A stretch of DNA of 64,000 nt from CAWBCI01 sp963787195 (GCA_963787195.1 CAWBCI010000061.1:62001-126000); one strand, 5' to 3'; shown: positions 25,425 through 34,938, numbered from the stretch's first letter. Numbers and translations: made by a program. The notes: generated by a model from the letters alone, not told the origin.

Positions 25425-26333
25425 TTATAACCATTTCCTTTTCCGAAAATAAAATACCATAGTAAATATTATAGCCAGCATTGCTGCTATTATCACATAA
25501 AATGAACGGTTATCATGCTGAAAAGGCAGGCCTACGTTCATGCCGTACAAGCCTGTGATAAATGTCAGGGGCAGAAGTATGCTGGAAAAGAAAGTCAGGA
25601 TCTTCATGATCTCGTTGATCTTGTTCGTCTGCAATGAATCAAAAGTTTTCGAAAGCCCTTCGATCATCTCCCCGTAATCCTCAGTCATATCCCACATTTT
25701 CTGGTAATAGTCAAGAATATTTCCCCAGTAATCTTCCATATTTTCGGCAAAACCGGCTATCAGGCCTGACTCAAACTTATGAAAAAGTGGTAATTGAGGT
25801 TTAAATATGGTATTCAGTAAGATGATATTACGCCGGGTAACGGAGATCTTTTCAATAGTTTTCTGTGCTCTTTTATTAAACAGGTCATCGCTTATACGGT
25901 CAACTTCCATTCCAACCCTGCGGATAAGGTTCGAGGAAGCTGTCATAAGTTTTTCAAGGATGAGGTAAAGCAGGGCATCTGAAGTCCCAACGCCATATTC
26001 CTCTTTATTGGTGATTTTTTCTTTCGCATCAGCGAACATTTCCGAAACTACCCAGTGGGAGGTTCCTATGGTAATCACATAATCTTCTCCCCAAAAGATC
26101 TTTACCTCTTTGATAGTAAGAAAAGCATTGGATTTATCGAAATTCGGAAAGTGCAGGATCAGAAAATAATAATCGTCATAAATGTCAATCTTAGGTCGTT
26201 GGTTGGTACTTCGACAATCTTCGATATCCAGGGGGTGAAAGTAAAAATTGTCTTTCAAATACTGCAGGTCTTCCTCTGACGGACTGAGAATATGATGCCA
26301 TCTCAGTGTACCGATTTTTACAGTATCAACCAT
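25425..26333 (-). CDS. corA: CorA-family magnesium/cobalt transporter
   Basis: A 302-residue channel subunit: a long cytoplasmic alpha/beta and helical domain followed by two C-terminal helices. The pore motif YGMNVG follows helix 1 (LTFITGLYGMN). The C-terminus is the basic YFRKRKWL. It would form a pentamer importing Mg2+ through the inner membrane. It is convergent with the DAHP synthase gene, 7 bases apart. A -7 box TACTTTTG lies at 26406-26413 on the minus strand, giving a leader of about 70 bases. Confidence 0.92.
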   Translation of the reverse strand: MVDTVKIGTLRWHHILSPSEEDLQYLKDNFYFHPLDIEDCRSTNQRPKIDIYDDYYFLILHFPNFDKSNAFLTIKEVKIFWGEDYVITIGTSHWVVSEMFADAKEKITNKEEYGVGTSDALLYLILEKLMTASSNLIRRVGMEVDRISDDLFNKRAQKTIEKISVTRRNIILLNTIFKPQLPLFHKFESGLIAGFAENMEDYWGNILDYYQKMWDMTEDYGEMIEGLSKTFDSLQTNKINEIMKILTFFSSILLPLTFITGLYGMNVGLPFQHDNRSFYVIIAAMLAIIFTMVFYFRKRKWL

Positions 26334-26405
26334 AATTATATCCCGTTAAATTGATTATTATTTATCCAGCATTCTACATTCCTGTATGAATTTTAAAAAG
26401 AAGTA

Positions 26406-26413
26406 CAAAAGTA
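26406..26413 (-). promoter_or_regulatory. -7 box for corA
   Basis: TACTTTTG (minus strand), a full TAnnTTTG match, 72 bases before the start codon. Confidence 0.4.
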
Positions 26414-26495
26414 CATAAAAAAATGAAATAAGGCCTGCCGGCAAGATAATTAGAATGCCGTCAGGCTTTAGTATAAATGTTAAAAAGAATTAAGA

Positions 26496-26610
26496 TACCC
26501 CGCAGCAAGCAGCTGGGTATCTTAAGGAAATATCTCACATTCGTCTCAAGAGACGGGGAATTTAGTCCCATCAGATCCCGAATAAGACTTCGTCTTTTCG
26601 GGATCAATTC
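26496..26610. repeat. Dispersed structured repeat, copy 1
   Basis: About 115 bases shared with 32698-32873 and 61882-62054. It contains three hairpins: TACCCCGC/GCTGGGTA (imperfect here), CGTCTC-AA-GAGACG, and the long GATCCCGAA/TTCGGGATC stem enclosing AAGAC/GTCTT. Its right end supplies the stop codon of the T9SS carboxypeptidase on the minus strand. This copy lacks the third section present in the other two. Confidence 0.9.
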
Positions 26611-28979
26611 ACAATAAATTTTCCGGACCTTACAAGCATTCCATTGCTCCTGAACCTGAAGAAATAGATCCCACTTCCCCAATTGCTTACAGGTACATTA
26701 ACAGAGCCCTGTTGCACCCTGAGGTTTTGTGATGTCATCAATTTGCCGTTACCATTATAAATACTCAGGTTAAGATCGCCAGAATTTATAGGTGTACTGT
26801 ATTCAAACCTGGCAAAATCCCTGGCTGGATTCGGAAGCGGGCCGGAGATTGCAAAACCCTTCGCGGCATCTACAGTCGGAACTGAAGTTGTCTGATCTAC
26901 TATCGTGACACTCAGGTCATCCCAGTAAAATCCGTCACCTACCGTATATTGATCACTGATAAGTACAAAGCGTAAAAGTATTTCTTTACCTAAAAAATCA
27001 TCCAGAGGACACTTTTCTTTCACCCAATCGCTCTGGACACCATCATAAACAGGTTGGCCCGGTGCCTGATACTGGGTGCCAGGTTTGGTATAATTTCCGT
27101 TCAGAGCCGTCCAGCTTGAACCATTATCATCCGAAGCCAGTATCTGTACATAATCATAGCCGGCTTCTATATCCCATTTTGCCCAGAATTCCAAAACTGC
27201 GTAAGCAGTATTCCTAAGGTCAACCGGATCATTGAGTGTTATCCGGGTATTGGTATTGTTGGAATAATTCCCTGAAGGTGAATCGGTAATGGAAAATGCA
27301 GGCGAATGGTATGACGAGCCAGTGGTATTCCAGGCCGATGAAGACCATTTTTCCATTGTTGAAGCATCATCAGACAACACTATCACCGGACTGCCAAAAA
27401 TTTGACGGATCGTATCTGAAGTTATTAAAGCTCCGTTATCAACCGAAAGCAGGTAAAGAATTTCCTCACCGGCTTGCATATCATTTCTGAGGGTATATTC
27501 TATACCACCTGACTGAGTTTCAAGTAATGAAAGATCAGAATATTCCACCGGATCTCCATAAGATTGAATGGCATCATTAAGTGGTAAAATAGATACGGTA
27601 TAAGTTGCACCATCCTTCAGGCCCAACCTTTTTATTTCAAACTTAGCCGTATCAGTAATTTCCCCGACGATTGCAGGACCTGTAAAAGCCGCTGTTGCAT
27701 ATGCTCCTGCCAGTTCTATAACTTTAAAATTCTGCCACATGGTTGACTGACATTGCGGGATGATCCGGCTTGGAACGGGCCAGAATCCGTCATTATCAGT
27801 TCCGACTTCCGGTGTATAAGAAAGAATTTTGGGCTTGCTTTCCTGTTCCCCGTACATCCAGTCGTCAGATCCGCCATTGGTATTGTAAATAGTTACATAA
27901 CCGGGGCCATAGGTGAATGCATTTTCTTTTGCGAGTAAAACACTGTGTTCATGAAAAACCGCATCATCATCACAAGGTACCGGGCTCCAACCCCATGGAT
28001 AAAGCAGGAGGCCGCCATATGAATGGTAATTTAATGCTGCTGCAAATTCATGAGCATTGCAGAAATCCCTTACATCCTGAATAGAAGGTTCGGAAAATGC
28101 ATAAGGTCCACGGTAAGTTTCATCCCCCGGATCTGGAGAAGATCCACCGTTATCATGGCCCCATTCATAGCCGTAATTCCTGTTGACATCAACTCCATAG
28201 GTTCCGTCCCCGTTGTTCCTTCTGTTCTTCCTCCACATCCCGCTTCCATTTGGGTTAGTCTGGATATTATAGGCATATCCGTCCATATTCACGATAGGGA
28301 TGAAATAAAGCTGGAAATTATCCACTATATATTGAACTTCAGGGTCGGTGTCATAATTCTCCAGGAGATAATACATAAAATAAACAAGCGACTGCATGCC
28401 GATGGGTTCACGGGCATGATGCATACCGGTGAATAGTATTTCCGGTTCATCTTCATTTTGTGTAGGATTATCGGAGATCTTAACCCAGTATATACTTTGC
28501 CCGTTTACAGTAATTGAGTCAAATGCGTATTTTGGGGTGATATGATCAGGAAATAAGGCATACATGCTGTCAAGTTCGGCAAGACACTGGTCAATGGTCA
28601 GGAAACCGCCAACAGGGCCAAGCTGGAAATGCTGCGGTACAGGCCATTCATCATTCAGGTCATAACGCATGTTTTTCAATTCCGGAAGCCGGTCCATATA
28701 AGGTTTACTCCGGTTACTGTAATATTTTCCCATGTCATCGATCAGGATATCAAAACGGAAGCCGTCCCGGGTAACCTGGTCCAGTTCTTCCCGTGATAGT
28801 TCCACAGTAACATATCCTTCTTTACTGATGGTTGCACCATCAAATGCCATTCCCTCAGTCATCATCTGGCTGATGCCTTCCCGGCCGGTATAAATCTTTA
28901 CCCTTGAATACCTGGTATCCTGGGAATAACTGAGGGTAATTACTAAAGTAAGGATGAGCAGCAAAGTAAATTTTTTCAT
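26604..28979 (-). CDS. Secreted M14 zinc carboxypeptidase with T9SS sorting domain
   Basis: A 791-residue exported metallopeptidase. The signal peptide ends near SYSQ. An M14 catalytic domain (about 120-420) has GMHHAREPIG (zinc His and Glu), VDVNRNYGY, ALNYHSYGG (zinc His) and YTPEVG (catalytic Glu). Two beta-sandwich regions follow, the second (about 545-700) resembling immune-inhibitor-A/MAM-like domains. The last 75 residues are a type A sorting domain (PLPNPARDFARFEY to SGKFIVN), which directs export through the type IX system, and fits the gldD/gldE locus 2 kb away. It probably degrades external protein. A -7 box TATCTTTG lies at 29054-29061. Confidence 0.92.
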   Translation of the reverse strand: MKKFTLLLILTLVITLSYSQDTRYSRVKIYTGREGISQMMTEGMAFDGATISKEGYVTVELSREELDQVTRDGFRFDILIDDMGKYYSNRSKPYMDRLPELKNMRYDLNDEWPVPQHFQLGPVGGFLTIDQCLAELDSMYALFPDHITPKYAFDSITVNGQSIYWVKISDNPTQNEDEPEILFTGMHHAREPIGMQSLVYFMYYLLENYDTDPEVQYIVDNFQLYFIPIVNMDGYAYNIQTNPNGSGMWRKNRRNNGDGTYGVDVNRNYGYEWGHDNGGSSPDPGDETYRGPYAFSEPSIQDVRDFCNAHEFAAALNYHSYGGLLLYPWGWSPVPCDDDAVFHEHSVLLAKENAFTYGPGYVTIYNTNGGSDDWMYGEQESKPKILSYTPEVGTDNDGFWPVPSRIIPQCQSTMWQNFKVIELAGAYATAAFTGPAIVGEITDTAKFEIKRLGLKDGATYTVSILPLNDAIQSYGDPVEYSDLSLLETQSGGIEYTLRNDMQAGEEILYLLSVDNGALITSDTIRQIFGSPVIVLSDDASTMEKWSSSAWNTTGSSYHSPAFSITDSPSGNYSNNTNTRITLNDPVDLRNTAYAVLEFWAKWDIEAGYDYVQILASDDNGSSWTALNGNYTKPGTQYQAPGQPVYDGVQSDWVKEKCPLDDFLGKEILLRFVLISDQYTVGDGFYWDDLSVTIVDQTTSVPTVDAAKGFAISGPLPNPARDFARFEYSTPINSGDLNLSIYNGNGKLMTSQNLRVQQGSVNVPVSNWGSGIYFFRFRSNGMLVRSGKFIVN

Positions 28980-29053
28980 AATAAAAGTAGATTTGTTTTT
29001 AATTAGAGCCCTGATTATTAGCGATTTCTAAAGGCAATTTATAGGAACCCGGG

Positions 29054-29061
29054 CAAAGATA
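29054..29061 (-). promoter_or_regulatory. -7 box for the carboxypeptidase gene
   Basis: TATCTTTG on the minus strand, 74 bases before the start codon. Confidence 0.45.
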
Positions 29062-29204
29062 AGAATTTATGATATGTATATACTATCCATCCGGAGGAAA
29101 TAAACGGCTTATTATGAATTCATTCCTGCCATCAGTCAAATTAGATATTCCCAAGGCTTACAAATCTTAATATCTTCATATTTCATTATTAAATTTTAGA
29201 AAAG

Positions 29205-30599
29205 ATGAAAAGAATTACTACCACCCTACTACTCATTACATTATTATTAATGCTACCAAGCCTCCGGGCCCAGGTCAGGGGAATCATCATTCACATCCCC
29301 ACTGATTATTCCAGTATACAAGCAGGAATAGATGCCTCGACAGAAGGTGATACTGTATTGGTTGACCAGGGAGAATATTTTGAAAACCTGAATATGCATG
29401 GAAAAAACATAGTGCTATGCAGCAACTTTTGCCTGAGCAGCAATATTTCCGATATCGAAAACACAGTCATCAACGGCAGCCAGCCCGAAAATCCCGACAC
29501 AGCCAGTTGTATACTGATAATTTCAGGAGAGGATTCCACGGCTGTAGTGGAAGGGTTTACCATTACAGGCGGTATGGGTACCATATGGCTGGATGAACAC
29601 GGGACCCTCAGCTACCGTGAAGGGGGCGCTTTCCTGATACAATATTCATCCGTCACCATAAAAAATAATATCATTAAATACAATGAAGCCTATGATAAGA
29701 CCGGGGTCCAGAGCGCCGGGGGCGGGGCGATACGTTCCGGTGACGGGAACCCGCACATCCTCAACAATATTATCACCTTTAACAAGGGCCGTTATGGGGG
29801 CGGTATAGTCCTGAATTATTCCGGGGCCGAGATCCGGAACAATATAATTGCCTATAACAGTGGCGGAGAAGATTACGGTGGGGGTGGCATCTGGGCCCTC
29901 AGCGAGGGGGAGGCACCCGTGCTCATTGAAAACAATACCATAAGCGGCAACCATTCCAATTCAGTGGGCGGGGGTATAAGACTCTGGACCAGTCCGGCCA
30001 TCCTGAAAAACAATATAGTTTGGGGAAATACCGCCAATAATTCACCGAATATATACGGTGCTGCCGCTTCCATAAACTATTGCGATATTGAAGGGGGAAT
30101 TAACGGTGAAGGAAATATAGATGCCGATCCTATGTTCATAGACGATAATTATCATCTTTCCATGCTTTCGCCCTGCATAGATGCAGGCGATTCCTCAAGT
30201 TACTTCGATGACCCTGAAGATCCCGGCAATCCGGGACAGGCCCAATGGCCATCATTGGGGACTTTGCGGAATGATATGGGTGTCTATGGAGGCCCCCTGA
30301 CGATGGAATTATCCGGCTTAGCAGTTTCTCTTGAGGAACACCCTGTGGGTGGCTATCCGGGGATATCCATATTTCCAAATCCATCCTCCGGGATATTTTT
30401 ACTTACATACGACAGTATCAGTCCAGGATCATCCCTGGTCATATCCTCACTTTCCGGAAAAATGATCAGCAATCAAATTATTGACGTCCGTTCAGGGAAG
30501 CTGAAAATGGACCTTCAATCTGCCGGCCCGGGCATGTATATCTACAGGATGCAAAGCGGAAAGAATCATCTCAGTGGGAAAATTATAATTACCAGGTAA
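29205..30599 (+). CDS. Secreted parallel beta-helix protein with T9SS sorting domain
   Basis: A 464-residue exported protein. The signal peptide ends at LRAQ. Residues about 30-330 are a right-handed parallel beta-helix: IPTDYSSIQAGIDAS, a typical start of the repeat, then many short repeats such as IKNNIIKYN, ILNNIITFN, IRNNIIAYN, IENNTISGN and LKNNIVWGN. Residues about 385-464 are a type A sorting domain (ISIFPNPSSGIF to SGKIIITR). No catalytic residues were recognised. Such proteins bind or cleave polysaccharides or act as surface adhesins. It is divergent from the carboxypeptidase gene and convergent with gldD, 6 bases apart. Confidence 0.85.
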   Translation: MKRITTTLLLITLLLMLPSLRAQVRGIIIHIPTDYSSIQAGIDASTEGDTVLVDQGEYFENLNMHGKNIVLCSNFCLSSNISDIENTVINGSQPENPDTASCILIISGEDSTAVVEGFTITGGMGTIWLDEHGTLSYREGGAFLIQYSSVTIKNNIIKYNEAYDKTGVQSAGGGAIRSGDGNPHILNNIITFNKGRYGGGIVLNYSGAEIRNNIIAYNSGGEDYGGGGIWALSEGEAPVLIENNTISGNHSNSVGGGIRLWTSPAILKNNIVWGNTANNSPNIYGAAASINYCDIEGGINGEGNIDADPMFIDDNYHLSMLSPCIDAGDSSSYFDDPEDPGNPGQAQWPSLGTLRNDMGVYGGPLTMELSGLAVSLEEHPVGGYPGISIFPNPSSGIFLLTYDSISPGSSLVISSLSGKMISNQIIDVRSGKLKMDLQSAGPGMYIYRMQSGKNHLSGKIIITR

Positions 30600-30605
30600 A
30601 ACCGT

Positions 30606-31181
30606 TCACTTGTCTTTCCATCGGAAAGTCGAGATCAAATGGTCTATATCTTTCCTGATGAAATTTATTACAGGAGCCAGGGAATCATTATTGGGCCTGA
30701 CATTAAAATAGAGAGCCCCCCTGAAGAAATTACGGGTGCTGTCGGTCAGGATGAACTGACAGGGAGATGCCGCACCGGTGCCTTCTATATCATATAATAG
30801 CCCGAATACATCGGCTTCCGGCCGCATGATAAGCGAATCCCTTATCTCCTCAGCTTTAGGGATATGTTTCATGACCATAGTACGGGAATCCTCCAGGTAT
30901 TTGGCCAGGTTATGGTCCACTTTCTTGTAGCTGATATTTATTTCTCCTCCAAAGGAAGGAAATTCAATATTGATCCAATAGGGTTCAGCATCCTTAAGGG
31001 TATCCGGGACAACCTTTGCATATACCGGGTATTCGAAAGCATAGGGAAAGTTCGTATCAAATTCCTGATAAGCTTTTTCCGGCAGGTCAATCCGGAAGTA
31101 GCCCCTGGGTTTGGGGACGTAATTCTCTTCGCAGGAAGAAAGTATTCCCAGGAACAGAAATATGATTAAAAGTTTTTTCAA
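30606..31181 (-). CDS. gldD: Gliding motility / T9SS lipoprotein GldD
   Basis: A 191-residue lipoprotein (signal MKKLLIIFLFLGILSSC) with the characteristic PKPRGYFRIDLPEKAY block and a C-terminal ASPCQFILTDSTRNFFRGALYF block. GldD is needed for gliding and type IX secretion in Bacteroidota; its exact role is not settled. The gene starts with TTG at 31181: no ATG is in frame upstream, and starting later would lose the signal. It follows gldE by 44 bases, and the order mutY, ssb, gldE, gldD is widely conserved in the phylum. Confidence 0.93.
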   Translation of the reverse strand: MKKLLIIFLFLGILSSCEENYVPKPRGYFRIDLPEKAYQEFDTNFPYAFEYPVYAKVVPDTLKDAEPYWINIEFPSFGGEINISYKKVDHNLAKYLEDSRTMVMKHIPKAEEIRDSLIMRPEADVFGLLYDIEGTGAASPCQFILTDSTRNFFRGALYFNVRPNNDSLAPVINFIRKDIDHLISTFRWKDK

Positions 31182-31225
31182 GTATGATAAATTTAATAAA
31201 ATAACTTAGCGGCTGAAGTTTTATT

Positions 31226-32596
31226 TTATTCTCTGAGCTTTTCTTCATGCCAATCAGGGTCTAAAGTAAGTTGCACCCTTTTAATTCGTCTTTTGTCGAC
31301 CGCTTTAACGGTGAAGGTATATTGGCGGTAAGAGGCTTTTTCATCTTTTTCCGGCATTTTTTTCATGAGTTCAAGCACCACTCCTGCAAGCGAATCGGCA
31401 TCCCCCTTAATGGCATCAAATATATCATCATCTATCCCCAATATCTTACACATATCATTCAGGGAAGTTTTTCCTTCGAATATATAATTCAGGTCATCCA
31501 GCTGGGAATAAATCACATCCTCCATATCAAGGTCATGTTCATCGCTAATCTCTCCGACGATCTCCTCAATGATGTCTTCCAGGGTAACTAAACCCGATGT
31601 TCCGCCATATTCATCCACCACGATAGCCATATGGATTTTCTTATCCTGGAACTCCTGCAAAAGGTCATTGATTTTCTTATTTTCAGGGATGAAAAGTGCA
31701 TCCCGCAGGAGGTTTTGCCAGGAAAAATCATCCCCCTGGCTTAGATGTGGCAGGAGGTCCTTGATATAAAGTATGCCTTTTACATGGTCGAATGACTCTT
31801 CATAAGCCGGCACCCGCGAATAACCGCTTTCGATGATATAATTCAGCATTTCAACGAAGTTCATATGAATATCTACCGCAGTCACATCCATTCTCGACTT
31901 CATTATCTCCTTCACCTCAATATCCCCGAACCTGACTATTCCCTGAAGTATCTTTTTCTCTTCTTCAGGTGTATCCTCATTTGATGTCAGTTCAATGGCA
32001 TCCGAAAGTTCGCTCATTGAGATATTATAAGCTTTCTTGCTGATCCTTCGGTCAATCACATCAGTAGACCTGACCAGCAGGCTGCTCAAGGGGTAAAATA
32101 TGCGGATGAGAAACTTTAATGGGGAAACCATGAAAGTAGCAAAGAGGATATTATGCTTTGTAGCATAAATCTTTGGGATTATCTCTCCCAGCAGCAGGAT
32201 CAGGGATGTGACGATTACGACCTGTATCAAAAAGGCCAGCCAGTATGCCACATGCTCAAAATTGAAGAGCGAATTCACCACATAGGTGGAGATAATGACG
32301 ATAGAAATATTGATGAAATTATTACTGATCAGGATGGTAGCCAGGAGCCTCTTAGGTTTTTCAAGGAGCTGAATTATCTTGTGATTTGCCTTTACATCCT
32401 TAGTGCGAAGTTCATGTATCTGGTTAGGGCTCAGGGAAAAAAATGCAATCTCGGAACCTGAAATGAGTGCCGATAGAATCAGGAGCAGAAGTATTACAAG
32501 TATACCGACAAATACCGCGGCAGTAAAACCAACGAAAGGGGAACTAAGTAATATTTGCAAATGAACTGCTAAGGGGTCGATATCAAGACTTTCCAA
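31226..32596 (-). CDS. gldE: GldE, CNNM/CBS-domain membrane protein
   Basis: A 456-residue inner-membrane protein: a DUF21 transmembrane domain with helices in residues 22-185 (SGSEIAFFSLSPNQIHEL, LLGEIIPKIYA), a pair of CBS domains (about 215-345, MKSRMDVTAV and DEYGGTSGLVTLEDI) and a CorC/HlyC-type C-terminal domain. GldE works with GldD in gliding and T9SS function. The domains are shared with Mg/Co efflux proteins, so an ion-linked role is possible. The start is TTG; a -7 box TATCTTTG (32640-32647) lies 44 bases upstream and no ATG intervenes in frame. Co-transcribed with gldD. Confidence 0.92.
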   Translation of the reverse strand: MESLDIDPLAVHLQILLSSPFVGFTAAVFVGILVILLLLILSALISGSEIAFFSLSPNQIHELRTKDVKANHKIIQLLEKPKRLLATILISNNFINISIVIISTYVVNSLFNFEHVAYWLAFLIQVVIVTSLILLLGEIIPKIYATKHNILFATFMVSPLKFLIRIFYPLSSLLVRSTDVIDRRISKKAYNISMSELSDAIELTSNEDTPEEEKKILQGIVRFGDIEVKEIMKSRMDVTAVDIHMNFVEMLNYIIESGYSRVPAYEESFDHVKGILYIKDLLPHLSQGDDFSWQNLLRDALFIPENKKINDLLQEFQDKKIHMAIVVDEYGGTSGLVTLEDIIEEIVGEISDEHDLDMEDVIYSQLDDLNYIFEGKTSLNDMCKILGIDDDIFDAIKGDADSLAGVVLELMKKMPEKDEKASYRQYTFTVKAVDKRRIKRVQLTLDPDWHEEKLRE

Positions 32597-32639
32597 AATT
32601 CGATAATTTAATCCAACAATAGGAAAAGCTATACGGCTG

Positions 32640-32647
32640 CAAAGATA
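32640..32647 (-). promoter_or_regulatory. -7 box for gldE-gldD
   Basis: TATCTTTG on the minus strand, 44 bases before the TTG start of gldE. Confidence 0.55.
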
Positions 32648-32697
32648 TAAAAATCAGATAACATCCATACTTTCATATGCATTGGGGAGGATACCAT

Positions 32698-32873
32698 GAA
32701 TGAACTACCCCGCGGCAAGCAGCGGGGTATCTTAAGGAAATATCTCTTATTCGTCTCAAGAGACGGGGAATTTAGTCCCATAAGATCCCGACTAAGACTT
32801 CGTCTTTTCGGAATCAATTCGACTAAGAATTTTTTCTTCGCTTCTCTTGAAAAAATTGAGTCTCATTGGTTAA
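32698..32873. repeat. Dispersed structured repeat, copy 2
   Basis: About 175 bases. It has the perfect TACCCCGC/GCGGGGTA stem, the CGTCTC/GAGACG stem, a degraded GATCCCGA/TCGGAATC stem, and a last section where AATTTTTT pairs with AAAAAATT before GAGTCTCATTG. It lies 78 bases beyond the ssb stop and has the same orientation as copies 1 and 3. Confidence 0.9.
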
Positions 32874-32950
32874 ATGGAAAGCCAACCGAGGATTAACTTT
32901 CCATTATCAAAAAAAATTCAACTCAGGAATAAGGCCCTGTTCTGTAATTT

Positions 32951-33391
32951 TTAGAAGGGCAAATCATCGTCAACTGAAGTATCAATATCTGAGGGATCAG
33001 CAGCGCTTGTTTCTTCCTGTTTCTGTGCATAAGCAGTTCCGCCATTATCACCTGAGTCTTTACGGCCGCCGAGCATTTGCAAATTATCGGCAACGATCTC
33101 AGTAGTATAGCGTTTGTTGCCGTCCTTATCATCCCATGAACGGGATCTTATCCGGCCTTCAATGTATACAGGATTACCTTTTCTGAGATATTTCTCTGCT
33201 ACTTCAGCCAGTCCGCGCCATAAGACTATATTATGCCACTCGGTATGTTCTGATTTCTCTCCATTCCTGTTCTTGAAGACCTCTGTCGTGGCCAGGGAAA
33301 AATTCGCAACCTTTGCCCCGCCTTCCAAATTTCTGATCTCGGGATCCTTCCCAAGGTTCCCAATCAAGATCACTCTGTTTACTCCTGCCAT
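32951..33391 (-). CDS. ssb: Single-stranded DNA-binding protein
   Basis: A 146-residue SSB: an OB fold in residues 1-110 (MAGVNRVILIGNLGKDPE, then EWHNIVLWRGLAEVAEKYLRKG and YIEGRIRSRSW), a disordered acidic tail, and the conserved C-terminal tip DDDLPF that recruits repair and replication proteins. A -7 box TAATTTTG lies at 33412-33419 on the minus strand, so it has its own promoter apart from mutY. Confidence 0.97.
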   Translation of the reverse strand: MAGVNRVILIGNLGKDPEIRNLEGGAKVANFSLATTEVFKNRNGEKSEHTEWHNIVLWRGLAEVAEKYLRKGNPVYIEGRIRSRSWDDKDGNKRYTTEIVADNLQMLGGRKDSGDNGGTAYAQKQEETSAADPSDIDTSVDDDLPF

Positions 33392-33411
33392 AATCTTTTG
33401 TTTTTAAAGTT

Positions 33412-33419
33412 CAAAATTA
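33412..33419 (-). promoter_or_regulatory. -7 box for ssb
   Basis: TAATTTTG on the minus strand, 20 bases before the ssb start codon. Confidence 0.5.
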
Positions 33420-33547
33420 ATTTATTAGACTTGAAATGCACGTCAAAATCCGTGCAAGTTTTAAATATTTCTTCACATTAACGGTCTTCCTAAAAAATCC
33501 TTCATTAAAATTCATTTTAAAAATCGAATGCACCAAAACTATATTTA

Positions 33548-33588
33548 AAGTCCCGGCTTATCGGATTTCGATATATCTGCCGGGACTT
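33548..33588. repeat. Nested hairpin between mutY and ssb
   Basis: AAGTCCCGGC (33548-33557) pairs perfectly with GCCGGGACTT (33579-33588), and inside it TATCG pairs with CGATA around a 5-base loop. On the minus strand it follows mutY and could end that transcript, though no T tract adjoins it. Confidence 0.6.
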
Positions 33589-33714
33589 AACGCTTAATCT
33601 ATGAAAAAAGTAGTCATTGATTTATCCATCTTTAAAGAATTTATACCTGTCATAAACCTGATTTTTTTTCATAAAAAACGCATCTTTTTAGATCAACCTT
33701 TCTAAACACCTGCA

Positions 33715-34803
33715 TTACTGTTGTTTATCCAATTCACCTGTAAGGATTTTTTTTATGTATTCATCAAGGAAGATTTCTATCAGGCGGGGAACCGGATAGT
33801 TCGAAATTTGATCGGCTTTCAGGCGGGTATAATCATTCTTGTTAAAACCTTCTGCCTGAAATACGAAGAATTGAATATGCAATTCCTGGTGACTGAGTTT
33901 ATGAAGGAACTTTCGGGATTGAAAGATCAGCCGTGGAGAGTTCTCAGAAAAAATAGCTTTCCATCGCTCAGTCCTTTCCAATTCCTGTACACTATATATT
34001 TTATCCATTTCTATCAAGGGAAAATCATAAAGATTTTTCCAGATATCATCTTCTGTTCTTTTATTTATATATGTAAAGAAAGAATTATTTTCATTTTCCA
34101 GGACAAGCAGATAATGAAAGAAGCGCTTTTTAACAATGGGTTTATAAACTTTAACAGGAAGGTCTTTTACTTTTCCTGTTCTGAAGGCCACACAATCTTC
34201 CTGAAAGACACATATTTTGCATAAGGCCTGCTGAGGCTTGCAAACCGTGGCCCCGAATTCCATCATCGCCTGGTTAAAAGTCCCCGGTTCATCGGAACTG
34301 ATCAATTTTTCAAGTTTCTCCCGTATAAGTTTTTTCCCTTTACCTGAATTGACGGGAATTTCTATCCCGTAAAATCTAGCCATAAATCGTAAAACATTTC
34401 CATCGACAACAGGATATTTCAGATTATAGGCAATGGATGCGATGGCGCTGGCTGAATATTCACCGACGCCTTTCAGGGAAAGTATCTCATCATAATTCTC
34501 CGGAAAATGTCCTCCATGTTCTTTTACTAATTGCTGAGCGGCAGCATGAAGGTTCCGGGCCCGGCTATAATATCCAAGTCCCTGCCAGCTTTTCAACACA
34601 TCATCATCACCGGCATCCGCCAGAGTTTGAATATCAGGAAATTTTTGCAGAAAACGCTCATAGTATGACAAACCTTGATCCACCCTCGTTTGCTGAAGAA
34701 TAACTTCCGAAACCCAAATCCGGTAAGGATCAGAGGTTTGACGCCACGGTAAATGACGCTTATTCAAGCGGTACCAGTCGATTAGCTTATTTGTAAAATC
34801 CAT
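33715..34803 (-). CDS. mutY: A/G-specific adenine DNA glycosylase
   Basis: A 362-residue base-excision repair enzyme that removes adenine paired with 8-oxoguanine. It has the helix-hairpin-helix motif LKGVGEYSASAIASIAY with the catalytic Asp in VVDGNVLR; the catalytic Glu is in SEVILQQTRVDQG. A [4Fe-4S] cluster site CKPQQALCKICVFQEDC follows, then a NUDIX-like 8-oxoG recognition domain at the C-terminus. Complete length. It is divergent from the HU gene, 135 bases apart. Confidence 0.96.
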   Translation of the reverse strand: MDFTNKLIDWYRLNKRHLPWRQTSDPYRIWVSEVILQQTRVDQGLSYYERFLQKFPDIQTLADAGDDDVLKSWQGLGYYSRARNLHAAAQQLVKEHGGHFPENYDEILSLKGVGEYSASAIASIAYNLKYPVVDGNVLRFMARFYGIEIPVNSGKGKKLIREKLEKLISSDEPGTFNQAMMEFGATVCKPQQALCKICVFQEDCVAFRTGKVKDLPVKVYKPIVKKRFFHYLLVLENENNSFFTYINKRTEDDIWKNLYDFPLIEMDKIYSVQELERTERWKAIFSENSPRLIFQSRKFLHKLSHQELHIQFFVFQAEGFNKNDYTRLKADQISNYPVPRLIEIFLDEYIKKILTGELDKQQ

Positions 34804-34884
34804 AGTTGTCTTGGAACAAATTTATATTGAGCAATTTAGATTCACTTTTTTTTATCGATGTTCATTTATTCAATTAAAAAATTA

Positions 34885-34892
34885 TATCTTTG
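34885..34892 (+). promoter_or_regulatory. -7 box for the HU gene
   Basis: TATCTTTG, a full match, 46 bases before the ATG at 34939, in a strongly AT-rich region. Confidence 0.6.
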
Positions 34893-34938
34893 CTGCCCGA
34901 TTGGAAAATAAAGTTAAAAATCTAAAATTAATACAGTT

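Larger units (their letters stand above)
32597..32950. other. Gap between gldE and ssb holding a promoter and a repeat
   Basis: 354 bases without a gene. It holds the gldE -7 box (32640-32647, minus strand) and copy 2 of the dispersed repeat (32698-32873). The short frames on both strands are products of the repeat, since the same peptides recur in the other copies. Confidence 0.7.
33392..33714. other. Gap between ssb and mutY
   Basis: 323 bases without a convincing gene. It holds the ssb -7 box (33412-33419, minus strand) and a nested hairpin (33548-33588). A 34-residue plus-strand frame (33601-33705) starts 13 bases after the hairpin; it is very AT-rich with no family features, so I do not call it a gene. 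Confidence 0.6.

Noticed and set aside
32629..32817. Small minus-strand frame between gldE and ssb
   Set aside because: Entirely derived from repeat copy 2; no independent coding evidence.
33601..33705. 34-residue plus-strand frame starting MKKVVIDLSIF
   Set aside because: Very AT-rich with no family features or promoter box, in a gap explained by other elements.
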